Source of the DNA: CAMASH01 sp041746635
GTDB taxonomy: Bacteria > Verrucomicrobiota > Verrucomicrobiia > Chthoniobacterales > Terrimicrobiaceae
Direction: 5' to 3'
Length of the DNA: 57,849 bases
Assembly: GCA_041746635.1 (NCBI GenBank)
Contig: JBGTGQ010000017.1
Location: forward strand, 1-57,849
The notes under the pieces were generated by a model. The model saw nothing but the letters and a program-made list of their open reading frames with translations, ran no database searches and was not told the DNA's origin. The translations under genes were made by a program, and so were the position numbers. Positions 17,466 to 25,820 of the stretch are shown piece by piece; position 1 is the stretch's first letter, and each line of letters starts with the position of its first letter.

Positions 17466-18277
17466 TTACCTCCGTTGGCTGAAGTTTTTGTAGTCCTGCG
17501 ATGGTCCCTTGCTCTTTTCCTTCTTGGATTCCTTTTCGGCCAGATCCTGCGCTTGGGATTCGCGCAGGCTGTGTTCCATGAAATGCGCGAGCACATGGGC
17601 CTTCACAATGCCAGGTTCGTTGATCCATGCCGATTGGGTGTAACCGCGAAAGCGGGCGGCCTCGTCCAGCAGGTATTCGCCGGTGAGGGGCGCTGGGCGC
17701 GCTTTTTTGGAACCGGCGAGGTCTCGTTGCTCGCGGTCCTTCTCCTCGGAAAACTTTTTTAGCTCGGGGCACCGGAGGAGACGCTTTCGGAAAAAAAATC
17801 CGCTTGTTGAATCACCGTCAACGCGCCATCGGAGATTTCCACGATCTGCGCCTCCAAGGCGCGGAGAACAGAAGAGGGAAGCTGGGACTTGAGCCAGGCG
17901 GCTTTCTCCGCCAGGGTTTCACCCGTGATGGTGAAGTCGGGGAGTCCTTTTTCCAAAATGAAAGCCTGCCGCTCCAAAGCGGCCTGGGCGAATCGCGCCC
18001 GGAAATCCGCATCCTCGTAATTGAAGTCCGAGTTCGTTTCCATCTTCCCGCCGAGACCGGTCGGGGTTTGTTTGGTGACTTTGGGCGGAACAACTGCCTC
18101 CTGGATTTTGTTGGCGGCGTCCATTTCCACGCTGGGAAGGCTGCGAATTTCCAACTCGTAAGTCTGGCCGCGCAGCTCGAAGCGCACTTTGCTCAATTTT
18201 TGCGTCTCGGCAATGAGGGTGGCAATGCTCTTGAGGGTGATGATCTGCTTTTTGTTCGTCCCGGCGGCTTCGCTCAT
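17466..18277 (-). CDS. Tail assembly chaperone, -1 frameshift form (gpGT-like)
   Basis: Slipping back one base at 17798-17792 opens a second frame that runs 108 codons without a stop from 17792 to the TAA at 17466-17468. The fused product would be 270 residues. The extension is clearly protein-like (LTGEYLLDEAARFRGYTQ, HFMEHSLRESQAQDLAEKE, QDYKNFSQRR) and has no start codon of its own near its beginning. It ends just before the tape measure start. In lambda the G-T fusion bridges the tape measure and tail tube. The same role is inferred here. Confidence 0.78.
17759..18277 (-). CDS. Tail assembly chaperone, short form (gpG-like)
   Basis: A 172-residue protein starting at the ATG at 18277 (MSEAAGTNKKQ). 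The open frame upstream of it is antisense to the next gene. It lies directly before the tape measure gene, as lambda gene G does. Codons 160-162 read GAT TTT TTT within a run of eight T, a T-TTT-TTT slippery heptamer in the correct phase, ten codons before the stop. The short form is expected to be the main product and helps the tape measure assemble with tube subunits. Identification rests on position, size and frameshift site rather than on family motifs. Confidence 0.75.
   Translation of the reverse strand: MSEAAGTNKKQIITLKSIATLIAETQKLSKVRFELRGQTYELEIRSLPSVEMDAANKIQEAVVPPKVTKQTPTGLGGKMETNSDFNYEDADFRARFAQAALERQAFILEKGLPDFTITGETLAEKAAWLKSQLPSSVLRALEAQIVEISDGALTVIQQADFFSESVSSGAPS
17792..17798 (-). 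other. -1 programmed frameshift slippery site
   Basis: On the minus strand eight T occupy 17798-17791. The zero-frame codons are GAT TTT TTT TCC, giving T-TTT-TTT in the X-XXY-YYZ phase. Both tRNA positions can re-pair fully after slipping. Pausing signals downstream were not modelled. Confidence 0.75.
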
Positions 18278-18295
18278 AAGGCTTGCTATTAGGTG

Positions 18296-18323
18296 CTTTT
18301 TATTCTGTTTTACAAGATAAAAC
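18296..18323. promoter_or_regulatory. 28-bp late-region element (copy 1)
   Basis: This element lies between the divergent starts at 18277 (minus) and 18324 (plus). It shares 25 of 28 bases with 32484-32511. The core is TTCTGTTTTACAA followed by an inverted repeat of GTTTTA/TAAAAC type. The minus-strand face CAGAATAAAAAG is also found before the major capsid gene (24413-24429 region). Likely a phage-specific promoter or regulator site. Confidence 0.5.
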
Positions 18324-18836
18324 ATGCCTCTTTCCTCATCAGCCATCAGCCAACAGGAACCGGAGAGAAAGGCGGTGGAATTGCTCAACGAGTTCTACAA
18401 GCTGTTTTTTTGCAATGCTCCGGTGGATATCGCCGGGGTGTCCGTGACTCTGCCACACGTTGACCTCTATTTCGGCGTGGCCTCACCCGCGCAACCAGCG
18501 CAAAAACCCCAGATCCATACCTTCTTCAGCGATTGGAAACCGGATGCCGGCTGGACGGGTGAAACCAAACTTACCCGCGCGGCAGTGAATATGCAGATTT
18601 ACGTGCGGGCGGTTCAACCCTTTCAGCCGACATCGAGCCAGCAAACGCCGGATCAGATCTCCCGCCGTGTCGCCGATGCAGTGCGCCAGCTTTTCGAGAG
18701 CGAAAAGATCCAACTCGCCCGTAAAGGCATCCGCAACTGCTGTGTGCGCCGTGGGCCAAAGGTGATGCCGATGGCTGGCATGTCGATGCGGCTGCTGGTG
18801 GTGGATGCGGAGTTTCACTATCAGGCAGTGGTCTGA
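18324..18836 (+). CDS. Possible tail terminator/minor tail protein
   Basis: A 170-residue protein transcribed against the surrounding morphogenesis genes. It has an alpha-beta pattern with strands NMQIYVRAVQPF and MRLLVVDAEFHY and a helix DQISRRVADAVRQLFES, similar in shape and size to gpU-type tail terminators. It shares the 28-bp element with the chaperone gene. Assignment is from pattern and neighbours only. It could be another structural or regulatory protein. Confidence 0.5.
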   Translation: MPLSSSAISQQEPERKAVELLNEFYKLFFCNAPVDIAGVSVTLPHVDLYFGVASPAQPAQKPQIHTFFSDWKPDAGWTGETKLTRAAVNMQIYVRAVQPFQPTSSQQTPDQISRRVADAVRQLFESEKIQLARKGIRNCCVRRGPKVMPMAGMSMRLLVVDAEFHYQAVV

Positions 18837-18933
18837 AGAGGGAGCGGGGAGCCCGGAGGTGGGAGTGGGGAAAATGCCTAACGGTTAAGTGATTTCCAGT
18901 GACGGAGCGTTGGGGACAACGCTCCCTACCAGA
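18837..18933. terminator. Convergent intergenic region with hairpin and repeats
   Basis: Three elements lie between converging genes. A heptamer-type purine-rich repeat (on the minus strand TCCCCAC, TCCCACC, TCCGGGC) is at about 18836-18870. The motif GCCTAACGGTTAAGT is at 18876-18890. A 9-bp hairpin GGAGCGTTG/CAACGCTCC is at 18904-18925. The hairpin lies just after both stops and may serve as a two-way terminator, though the T-run is weak. Confidence 0.45.
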
Positions 18934-19530
18934 CTACTTCTTCCACCATGCGAGCCAGTCCTTTTTCACCTGGACGGTGAAGGCTTCCTTCCACGCTGCG
19001 AGGATGGCCGGCATGCGCTCTCCCAACTCCTCCCCCAGCCTGCGGCCAAGAAATTCACGGATGAGGGCGGCGCGAGCTTCCGAGCCTCCATCGCGGATGG
19101 ACTCCAGGATGTTCTCGGCGATCTGCCAGTCTTCCTTGGCGCGGTCCTCTTCCGTGAAGTCGCGCTTGCCCCACGGATCGCCGCGGCGCCCGGCTTCCAC
19201 GTAGAGTGTCACTTCCTCCAGGCTCAATTCCCCGGCAAAGAAGATCTGGAACGCATCATCGAAATGCCGCCGCTGCGTGCGCTCAAGGTAAATCACGACG
19301 CCGGCCGCGTCGAATATCGGGAGCAATGTCGCCCCGATTCTTTGCGCGGCAATGGCAACCGTGCGCTGCCAGTCCTCCGATGTGTCCGGAGCGGTCGATT
19401 GCAGCACGGCTGCGGCCGTACGTTCCGCCAGTTCCCGCCAGCCTGAAAGATGCGCCCGGTAGAAAGCCCAGGGATCCGCAAGTTTGTCCCGAATCCCTTG
19501 CAGCCGCGCGATGCCTTTGGTCAGGTTCAT
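18934..19530 (-). CDS. Phage structural-region protein, unknown (198 aa)
   Basis: A mostly helical 198-residue protein with many Trp, Glu and Arg residues (DPWAFYRAHLSGWRELAER, FFAGELSLEEVTLYVEAGR). No signal peptide or membrane segment. It lies between the fibre-like gene and the tail chaperone, so it is expected to be a tail or virion component. Family not recognised. Confidence 0.7.
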   Translation of the reverse strand: MNLTKGIARLQGIRDKLADPWAFYRAHLSGWRELAERTAAAVLQSTAPDTSEDWQRTVAIAAQRIGATLLPIFDAAGVVIYLERTQRRHFDDAFQIFFAGELSLEEVTLYVEAGRRGDPWGKRDFTEEDRAKEDWQIAENILESIRDGGSEARAALIREFLGRRLGEELGERMPAILAAWKEAFTVQVKKDWLAWWKK

Positions 19531-19538
19531 GGTTGAGG

Positions 19539-19587
19539 GTTGAGAGTTGAGAGGATTTCCATCTTTGCCATCCTCTCAACTCTCAAC
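19539..19587. terminator. 18-bp stem hairpin built from heptamer repeats
   Basis: The arms at 19539-19556 and 19570-19587 are perfectly complementary over 18 bases with a 13-base loop. Each arm consists of CTCTCAA-type heptamers (GTTGAGAGTTGAGAGGAT on the plus strand). It lies between two minus-strand genes and could terminate or attenuate transcription, although no strong T-run follows. Confidence 0.5.
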
Positions 19588-19596
19588 GATAAACTC

Positions 19597-20607
19597 TCAT
19601 CTCTGCTTCGTCAGAAGCAATGTGCGCAACATGCGTTGGCCGCCGATAATGAGATCCCAATATTCCGCGAGTTCGCTGCCGGCGTCCTTTTGCACGTAGT
19701 ATTGGCCATCGATCAACACGCGGGAGCCGAGCGGCAATTCGACATCGTGCAGAAAATCCACAATCACGTCGCCGGTCTGCACCTCGGCGAAGGTGCGGAA
19801 TCCGCTCTTGGTGGGCTGGACGTAATGCACGAGACCTTTCCAGGAACCGCTTTGCGGCGTGGTAGAAGGGAAACTGGCCTCCACGTTGGGATCGAACTCC
19901 GCCAGAGTCGAGGAGCCTGTATGGACGGCAAGGGCGCGGCCTGCCACGGCTTCCGCGGCGGTGAATTGCGCGGTGTTCAGATCGAGGTGCACCAATTCAC
20001 CCGCGATCGAGGTGTTGTCGTCTCCGACGATTTGCAGGATCGGGCGGGCTCCAAGATTATGCGCAATCGTCCAAACCTGCGCCGCGGTGGATTGATGAAA
20101 AACATGCGTCGGCTCCGCCAGCAGGGCGTATCCGCTGGAGAGATCGGTGAAGTCCACCTGAACCTCCTGGGCGGAAGGCCGGGAGACCGCGGCCAGCGAA
20201 AGAAGCCCGTTCACCACGACTTGCACAATCGGCAGCGAGGTTAATTCGTGCGTGATGGCCCATGAGGAAGCGGCGTCCTCCTGATCGTGGGCGACGCCGG
20301 GTCGCAGGCAAATCAACGTGCCGGTGATGGCGCTGTCCGGTGTCACCCTTACCTCATTGCGGGAAAGATGCTCGATGGCGGCGGCGACCACCTTCCCGGT
20401 CGCATCGATCACAGCCAACAGAGGCTTGCCATCCATGCCGTGATATACGGTCCATGTGGCAGACGCCACGCTCTGCGAATGGATAAACGTATGAACGGCG
20501 GATTGCCAATGAACCCACACGTCGGCGGTGTTGAGTTGACCGCCGGTGGTGATCTGGCGCAGATCGCGGCGGATCTGACGGCCCAACCCGCTTGCTCCCA
20601 TGTTCAT
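19597..20607 (-). CDS. Fibre-like phage protein with W-x3-H repeats
   Basis: A 336-residue protein with at least three copies of a short repeat. Each has a tryptophan, a histidine three or four residues later and a P-I/L-x-x-V segment: ATWTVYHGMDGKPLLAV, SSWAITHELTSLPIVQV and QVWTIAHNLGARPILQI. Such repeats are common in phage fibres and appendages. The start overlaps the stop of the 53-residue gene by ATGA. A role in virion decoration or host contact is inferred. Confidence 0.7.
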   Translation of the reverse strand: MNMGASGLGRQIRRDLRQITTGGQLNTADVWVHWQSAVHTFIHSQSVASATWTVYHGMDGKPLLAVIDATGKVVAAAIEHLSRNEVRVTPDSAITGTLICLRPGVAHDQEDAASSWAITHELTSLPIVQVVVNGLLSLAAVSRPSAQEVQVDFTDLSSGYALLAEPTHVFHQSTAAQVWTIAHNLGARPILQIVGDDNTSIAGELVHLDLNTAQFTAAEAVAGRALAVHTGSSTLAEFDPNVEASFPSTTPQSGSWKGLVHYVQPTKSGFRTFAEVQTGDVIVDFLHDVELPLGSRVLIDGQYYVQKDAGSELAEYWDLIIGGQRMLRTLLLTKQR

Positions 20608-20765
20608 TTTTTTGAGCGAGGCTTGACGCGACGGCCCTCGAAGGCTTTGCGGGTTCCGATGAGTTTTCTTTTGCGGGCGCAGGAATCGATTTCCTTTTTC
20701 AGCTCCTTCATGGACCCGTGCGGCAAACGCCCGCAGCCGTAGGGGATTTCGTCATCGCTACTCAT
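20604..20765 (-). CDS. Small basic phage protein (53 aa)
   Basis: A 53-residue gene overlapping both neighbours by ATGA (20604-20607 and 20762-20765). The product begins MSSDDEIPYGCGRLPHG and ends in a lysine/arginine-rich stretch (RRVKPRSKK). The two couplings are strong evidence for translation. Function unknown. Confidence 0.65.
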   Translation of the reverse strand: MSSDDEIPYGCGRLPHGSMKELKKEIDSCARKRKLIGTRKAFEGRRVKPRSKK

Positions 20766-21697
20766 GATGCCAGTTCCTCCGAGATGTTTAGGGCAGCCAG
20801 GCCGAGTTGTCCGATACTGGCCTGCCAGATCTCGTTGAGAAAAAAGCTAAAGGCGTTTTCCCAGGCGGGATCCTCCTCGGCTTCCTGAATGTTGGGACAG
20901 GCCAGTTCGCCCGCCTGGGTGAGAATGGCAAGCACGACAGGACCATTGCGAAACTCCAACCGCGGCCATTGGGTTTCGCCCAAAGGAAAACTGCCGCCGA
21001 TGGCGGTGAAGGTTTCGGCCAGGAGCAAATCAGGCTCGATCCGGAGGGCTGCAACGCCATCGAAACGGAACTCCATAAACCCAACACCTGTCACCAGGGA
21101 GGCGCGGCCTGTCAGGAGGGTGGAATCGATCTCGGCGAAGATGCCTGTGGCGAAATCGTATTCGTAGAGCGGCGTCCATTCGCTTTCCGTGACATAGACA
21201 ACCTGGCCGCTGGTCTCGGGGAGGAGAGACGGCGGCGTGCCGATTCCGGATTTTTTCGCGCACCAGCGGCCATCAAAGACGATTTCTTGAAAGTAGCTTT
21301 GCGAGGGGTGCGAGAGCTTCTCCCCATTGGCCGTGACGGCGAAATATGTCCGCTTGTGCCAGACGCCGGTTTCCTGATCCTCCCAGCGAATTACCAAGAT
21401 GTGCTGGCCGTCGCGCCGCGGTGCGTAGGGGCGGTTCGGGCCGCGTTGCAGTGCCCAAAGATGGCCGAAGGTAATGACGTGTTCCTCATCCACATGGCGG
21501 ATCCTTCCGAATGGGCTGCCGTGTGTGTCGCGACGGACTTTCTCGAAGGTTTGCTCCATCTCGATCGTCTCGCCGTATCCCGTGAGAAAAGCTTCCCCTG
21601 CCGCCTGCATGCCGGAGGGATCTGCGAAATACAGAGCGAACTCCGCCTGGTGGACGGTGAAGGGAGGATAGAATCCGTCCGAAGTGCGCAGACTCAT
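20762..21697 (-). CDS. Phage structural-region protein, unknown (311 aa)
   Basis: A 311-residue, beta-rich protein (DGQHILVIRWEDQET, GVGFMEFRFDGVAALRI) with no signal peptide. It is translationally coupled to its neighbours. Position between head connector and fibre-like genes suggests a tail or adsorption protein. No family recognised. Confidence 0.7.
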   Translation of the reverse strand: MSLRTSDGFYPPFTVHQAEFALYFADPSGMQAAGEAFLTGYGETIEMEQTFEKVRRDTHGSPFGRIRHVDEEHVITFGHLWALQRGPNRPYAPRRDGQHILVIRWEDQETGVWHKRTYFAVTANGEKLSHPSQSYFQEIVFDGRWCAKKSGIGTPPSLLPETSGQVVYVTESEWTPLYEYDFATGIFAEIDSTLLTGRASLVTGVGFMEFRFDGVAALRIEPDLLLAETFTAIGGSFPLGETQWPRLEFRNGPVVLAILTQAGELACPNIQEAEEDPAWENAFSFFLNEIWQASIGQLGLAALNISEELAS

Positions 21698-21888
21698 GGC
21701 TGTGCTCCAGAGTTAAGTTCCTTGGTCCAAGCTTCGACCGCCCAATCTGACGCCAGAAACTCCTCTTTTGTGAAATGCCTGAATCCAGTCGGGGGCATGG
21801 AGAAAAACAAATTGCAATTACTGAGGCTAAAATCTGTCGCCAAATGCTTCTGAAAAGCAGCTTCTCCTTCTGCTGAACACTCTTTCAT
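21694..21888 (-). CDS. Small acidic phage protein (64 aa)
   Basis: A 64-residue protein starting at the ATG at 21888, which overlaps the stop of the gene before it. An earlier in-frame ATG at 21927 would overlap that gene deeply. It contains GFRHFTKEEFLASDWAVEAW. Coupled to the next gene by ATGA. Function unknown. Confidence 0.65.
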   Translation of the reverse strand: MKECSAEGEAAFQKHLATDFSLSNCNLFFSMPPTGFRHFTKEEFLASDWAVEAWTKELNSGAQP

Positions 21889-22316
21889 GGCCAGACCCTC
21901 GGTTCCGGCGGGTGACACAAATCCCACTCTTCCAGCCAGACCAGGAAAGATGCGGAGGAAGCAAAGGCATCTCCCTCGCTCAATCGCATGCGCAGCTCCG
22001 TGATGAGATTGGCAATGCGGTCCCCCTTGCGGCGAACCGAAATGGCCCGGGTGGTGTAGCTCACGGTTTCCTCCCCTGCGACCAGCATGAGGGCGGTCTC
22101 GCAGGCGATGCGGGCAAAGGCGCTGCCATCCGGAATGGTGGTATCGATTTGCGTTTTATCTTCCGTGAGGGTGTAGCCGGCGGGCGAACGACCCAGGCGG
22201 AAAGAGGTCTGGACGGCCGAGTCGAGGATGGCGTCGGAATACGCGAAGAGTCCCTCGGGATCGTTGTCTCCGAGCATGAGGCGCAGGGGAACGCGAAACT
22301 CGGAAACGGGAGTCAT
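21885..22316 (-). CDS. Probable head-tail connector/completion protein
   Basis: A 143-residue protein from the ATG at 22316. The pattern RLMLGDNDPEGLFAYSDAIL...ETALMLVAG...LITELRMRLSEGD is typical of small phage head-completion adaptors: a short N-terminal motif with D/N, helical core and C-terminal amphipathic helix. It follows the capsid and tube-like genes. Assignment is by pattern. Confidence 0.55.
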   Translation of the reverse strand: MTPVSEFRVPLRLMLGDNDPEGLFAYSDAILDSAVQTSFRLGRSPAGYTLTEDKTQIDTTIPDGSAFARIACETALMLVAGEETVSYTTRAISVRRKGDRIANLITELRMRLSEGDAFASSASFLVWLEEWDLCHPPEPRVWP

Positions 22317-22329
22317 GCACAAAAGCCAA

Positions 22330-22362
22330 CGTTCAGGAGGCCTATGCAAGACCTCCTGAACG
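22330..22362. terminator. 11-bp stem hairpin after tube-like gene
   Basis: CGTTCAGGAGG (22330-22340) pairs perfectly with CCTCCTGAACG (22352-22362) across an 11-base loop, 30 bp past the stop at 22392 on the minus strand. There is only a weak T-stretch after it, so it may be partial termination or an mRNA stabiliser behind a highly expressed gene. Confidence 0.6.
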
Positions 22363-22391
22363 CTTTGGCGGCTACGGGAATTTCAGGGATG

Positions 22392-23219
22392 TCAGACAAA
22401 CTTGATGAAGAACTCGAACGTGCCTGTGGCCTTGTCGATGACCTCATCATCGCCATCGCCACGATCGGTCGAGGGATTTGGACGATAACCGGCATAGACG
22501 GTTCGCTCCTTCAAAACACGATCCTCGGCGTAGGTCTCCACCATCACGGTGCCACGATGGCCGTTGAGGCGGGAGAGTCCGTCGCCATAGGAAAAGTGCA
22601 GGGCCGAGAGTTCCAACTGGCCGGCATCGGAGCGGCCAGCCACGTTGAAGGCGGAGCCTTTGAGGCCGCAGGGAATCGGAAGACTTTTCGGGACCGGGAG
22701 GGTCTCGTTTTTGGTGCGGGCGCAGCCGAGATCGTAGTATTCGGCAGCTTCCAGCAAGGAAAGGAGCTGGAATCGGTTGCCTCGCACGCCGCCGACAAAA
22801 GCGGTGATGCCGTTGACGGTCTTGATCTTTTTGGTGAGGTTGCCACCGCCCACGGGGATAACGTCCACACCCAAACCGATGGGAAGATTCTTCGATTGAT
22901 CCTTGGCGAAGCTGGGCACGGCAAAGGTGGCCGTGGCGGTGCCGCTGGAGTCGTCATCGAACACAACCGAAAGGGTGATGGCCACCGCATCGGTCGGGCT
23001 TTTGATGCCGTTATCGCAGACCATCACAAGATCCTTGCCGGTGCCGAGATCCACCGCAGGCGTGCTGCCCTTGTAAGTCCCGGAGGCCGGGGCCTCCTGG
23101 CTGATGAGGGCGATGTAGCCAATCTCGCTGTAACCGAGTTTGACTTTGCTCTGTCCGCCGATTTCCGGGCTGTTGGCAACCGAAAGATCGTCGGTGGGAA
23201 TGTCGAGATTGTAGCGCAT
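22392..23219 (-). CDS. Probable major tail (tube) protein
   Basis: A 275-residue, beta-rich protein lacking cysteine clusters or catalytic motifs. It begins MRYNLDIPTDDLSVANSP and ends with the strand pattern GTFEFFIKF seen in tube proteins. It lies directly after the major capsid gene and before a strong hairpin, consistent with high expression. A second capsid-associated protein is the main alternative. Confidence 0.55.
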   Translation of the reverse strand: MRYNLDIPTDDLSVANSPEIGGQSKVKLGYSEIGYIALISQEAPASGTYKGSTPAVDLGTGKDLVMVCDNGIKSPTDAVAITLSVVFDDDSSGTATATFAVPSFAKDQSKNLPIGLGVDVIPVGGGNLTKKIKTVNGITAFVGGVRGNRFQLLSLLEAAEYYDLGCARTKNETLPVPKSLPIPCGLKGSAFNVAGRSDAGQLELSALHFSYGDGLSRLNGHRGTVMVETYAEDRVLKERTVYAGYRPNPSTDRGDGDDEVIDKATGTFEFFIKFV

Positions 23220-23260
23220 TGTGAGTTAGTGGCTTTTTGGATGTGGCGGTGACTGGTGGC

Positions 23261-24409
23261 TTACTGAGGAGTGCGATAGCGGATACCCAGAACGCCCATG
23301 CGCTGCTGGGATGGCACGAACGCACCGAAGACTTCCTTCATGAAGGTTGTGCCCTTGTTCGACTGGATCTGCTCCGCGCTGATTTGGTTGGGCGACTCAG
23401 GGAAGAGCATGCTCTGCGAAGGCTTGGGCAGATATTTACCCAGTGGCACGTTGGTTTTGGCCACCGCCAGGCCCTGGGCGGGATCCAAGGTGGCATCCCC
23501 GACAAGGTTGAATTGGCGGCCTGCGACCTTGACGACGTGGCCGACGTTCAGGATTTCGTTGACGATGGCGTTGTCCGGGCTGTTGACGTTGATTTCCTCC
23601 AGCATCGCGGGCACGTCCACCGAAGGAACAAAGATCGTCTCTATGCGAATCTCTCCCATGCTGGTGGCATTGTTGCCGAAGGAGAGACCCCACATGACAG
23701 CTTGCTTGACGGCCTCGAAACGGAATTTCGTGGACGTGGTATTGCCTGTGAGGGTGATCAGGTTGGATGTCGGCAGGTTGCCCGCCTTGATCGTGCTGTG
23801 AGGCACATACACCCGATCAGCCTTGCGGCCCGTGAGGGAGAAGGATCCAATGGAAGCCAGAACCAGATCCCAAAGGATGGCGTTCAGCTTCATCGACAGA
23901 TCGTAGGAGAGGTCGATGTTCGCCAGCGCCTGCTCGGCAACCCGGCCCTTGTAAACATCCACCAAGGGATATTCCACCATGTCGGTGCTAAGGGTGTGCA
24001 GATCAATACGGGACTGGCTGCGCTCCTTGATCGCCGGGGTGCGGAAGGGTTTGCCGTCCTCGGCGATGTAGCGGGCGCTGATCTCCTGACGGGAATCATT
24101 GACCACGAATGGCTCATCATCGTCCTCAAGATCCTCGCGCTCGAAGAAGGTCAACGCATTGGCCATCGCCGTAATGAAGTTCTGGATCGTGAACTTCCGA
24201 ATCTTGTTGAGCTGGCGGAGCTTTTCAGGATCCGTGATGGCCATCTTCTGAAGCTCGGCAAGCTTGGTCTTGTTTTCAGGCGTTCCAATGGTGGCAATGG
24301 CCTTGTCGATGAAAGGCTCGACCATGGACCTTGTGCCCGGGTGCATAAGAGAGCACCGGGCCTTGAGGATTTTGAGAAACTCTGCCTTGTCGAGAAATTG
24401 ACGGTTCAT
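23261..24409 (-). CDS. Major capsid protein
   Basis: A 382-residue protein with the layout of HK97-fold capsid subunits: a charged helical N-terminal third, then alpha/beta domains, including MVEYPLVDVYKGRVAEQAL and RIETIFVPSVDVPAMLEE. It follows scaffold-like and decoration-like genes, as in many siphoviruses. Its start is three bases after the element CAGAATAAAAAG on the coding strand, and no Shine-Dalgarno is visible. The call is from order and fold-like pattern. Confidence 0.7.
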   Translation of the reverse strand: MNRQFLDKAEFLKILKARCSLMHPGTRSMVEPFIDKAIATIGTPENKTKLAELQKMAITDPEKLRQLNKIRKFTIQNFITAMANALTFFEREDLEDDDEPFVVNDSRQEISARYIAEDGKPFRTPAIKERSQSRIDLHTLSTDMVEYPLVDVYKGRVAEQALANIDLSYDLSMKLNAILWDLVLASIGSFSLTGRKADRVYVPHSTIKAGNLPTSNLITLTGNTTSTKFRFEAVKQAVMWGLSFGNNATSMGEIRIETIFVPSVDVPAMLEEINVNSPDNAIVNEILNVGHVVKVAGRQFNLVGDATLDPAQGLAVAKTNVPLGKYLPKPSQSMLFPESPNQISAEQIQSNKGTTFMKEVFGAFVPSQQRMGVLGIRYRTPQ

Positions 24410-24412
24410 GAT

Positions 24413-24429
24413 CTTTTTATTCTGATTTG
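24413..24429 (-). promoter_or_regulatory. Late-region element upstream of capsid gene (copy 3, partial)
   Basis: The plus-strand sequence CTTTTTATTCTGATTTG shares its first 12 bases exactly with the 18296 element. On the coding strand CAGAATAAAAAG precedes the ATG at 24409. It could be a promoter part or an A-rich ribosome-loading sequence. Confidence 0.4.
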
Positions 24430-24472
24430 TTGGACGATTGGGTGAAAGGAGCTTTTTGGGTGGTTGCTGGCG

Positions 24473-24949
24473 TTAAACGAGTTCGACCAGAATGCGGGCG
24501 GTGCCGCCTTCGGGGAATTCCGGGGTGAGCTGGGCGCGGAGCCAGCCGGCGGTTTCCTCGCTGCCTTGCTTCTCGCGCAGTTTGCCTTGATACCAGCCGA
24601 GTTCGGTGTCGGCGGTCGTGCTGGGAGTAATGGCACCGGTGCCGCTGGGATGAAGTCGCTCGGCGCCTTCGATTTCGGCCATTTCGACCTTGCGGGCACG
24701 GGCCAAACCGCCTTGCACGAAAGGTTTGACGAATCCGGCGCCGGTGTCGAAAACCGTATCCTCCAGTGAGAGCGATGCCTCGATATCGCGGGTAAGGCAG
24801 TGGGCGCGAGTGCCGGAGGCCAGGGCGAGATTGGTGGTGTCCGTGGATTTAAGGACTACACCGTTACCCTCGAAGGCGAGGAAATCGGCGATGCCGTCGA
24901 TGGTGAACTCATCGCGGACGCGTTTGGCGACAAACTTTCTAGTGCTCAT
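24473..24949 (-). CDS. Probable capsid decoration protein
   Basis: A 158-residue protein located between scaffold-like and capsid genes, the usual place of head decoration proteins. It has a beta-rich middle (FLAFEGNGVVLKSTDTTN) and a conserved-looking C-terminus (GGTARILVEL), and no cysteine cluster. Assignment by position and size. Confidence 0.5.
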   Translation of the reverse strand: MSTRKFVAKRVRDEFTIDGIADFLAFEGNGVVLKSTDTTNLALASGTRAHCLTRDIEASLSLEDTVFDTGAGFVKPFVQGGLARARKVEMAEIEGAERLHPSGTGAITPSTTADTELGWYQGKLREKQGSEETAGWLRAQLTPEFPEGGTARILVELV

Positions 24950-24996
24950 GATAGGCTGGATGTGAGGTTAACGGTGGTTTTTTTGTGAAAGGGTGC

Positions 24997-25710
24997 TTAC
25001 AGGGCTACGATGTCATCGCCGGTTTCCTTGCTCTGGTTTTGGCTCTCGCCGCCGCCCGCGAGTCCGCCGGGCTTGCCGCCGTGCTTGGCCGCAACGCCTT
25101 GGAAGGTGGCGATTTTGTCGGCGGCGAGTTTCTCGCCCGCCTCGTCAATGCCAAGGTTGGCGGTTTCGGAAAGCACGGCTGGCACGGCCACGCCAAGGTC
25201 GGTGAGGGTCTTGCAGCGGGCACCGGCTTTGGAGGCGCGGAGCTTGTAGTCGTCGGCGGCGAGGGTTTCGTCGCTGAGAAGGGAGGCGATTTCGACGGAA
25301 ACCGCGCCTTCGCCCTCGGTGATCTCCTTGCGGCGGTCGGTGATCTTTTTCATGGAAGCGCGGAGGGCGGTTTCGGCTCCCTGCACAGCGACTTGCTGGG
25401 CGGCGTCGGCATCTGACTTCTTGATGTATTCGCCGCCGGAGAGCTTGGCTTCGAGCTTGGTGGAGGCCAGGAGTTCGGATGCGTCCTCGATTTCCTTTTG
25501 AATCGAAGCTTTGTATTCGGACATCTTCGCTTCAAACGCTCCGAAGGTCTCTTTGAGATAGCTCGCGCTGCTCTTCATGTGGCGCAGAATGCCCGCGGCC
25601 TCGCTGGTAGCTTCCAGTTGCTCGATGGGAGGCAGGGCGGAAAGAGTCTGGTTGAGGGACTGCTGGCAGGAAGCAATCAGAGTGGTGATAGCGAGGATGA
25701 TTTTGTTCAT
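24997..25710 (-). CDS. Probable scaffolding protein
   Basis: A 237-residue, largely helical and charged protein rich in Ala, Glu and Lys (ETFGAFEAKMSEYKASIQKE, ALRASMKKITDRRKEITEGE). The C-terminal tail is glycine/serine-rich. It lies directly before decoration and capsid genes. The composition and place fit a scaffold that guides capsid assembly and is then removed. The first 15 residues are hydrophobic (MNKIILAITTLIASC), which is unusual for a scaffold and could indicate a signal peptide. Confidence 0.5.
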   Translation of the reverse strand: MNKIILAITTLIASCQQSLNQTLSALPPIEQLEATSEAAGILRHMKSSASYLKETFGAFEAKMSEYKASIQKEIEDASELLASTKLEAKLSGGEYIKKSDADAAQQVAVQGAETALRASMKKITDRRKEITEGEGAVSVEIASLLSDETLAADDYKLRASKAGARCKTLTDLGVAVPAVLSETANLGIDEAGEKLAADKIATFQGVAAKHGGKPGGLAGGGESQNQSKETGDDIVAL

Positions 25711-25820
25711 TTGAGCGAAGAGTGAGTTTTGTTTTGTTTTTCTGAACGCAATTTGGCGGAGAACATCTTTTCAAATTATCGTCAAACAAATTTTTGATTA
25801 TTTTTTAATCTAGGTCGCAT
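25711..25820. other. AT-rich gap before scaffold gene
   Basis: A gap of 110 bp that is markedly AT-rich. On the coding (minus) strand it contains CAGAAAAACAAAACAAAAC, similar in style to the CAGAAYAAAAAG element seen before other late genes. A promoter for scaffold, decoration and capsid genes may lie here, but no clear -35/-10 pair is seen. Confidence 0.35.

Noticed and set aside
17452..17772. Independent 106-codon minus-strand gene
   Set aside because: It overlaps the frameshift extension in a different frame, ends inside the tape measure start, and is Arg/Pro-rich as shadows are. The -1 frame of the chaperone explains the region.
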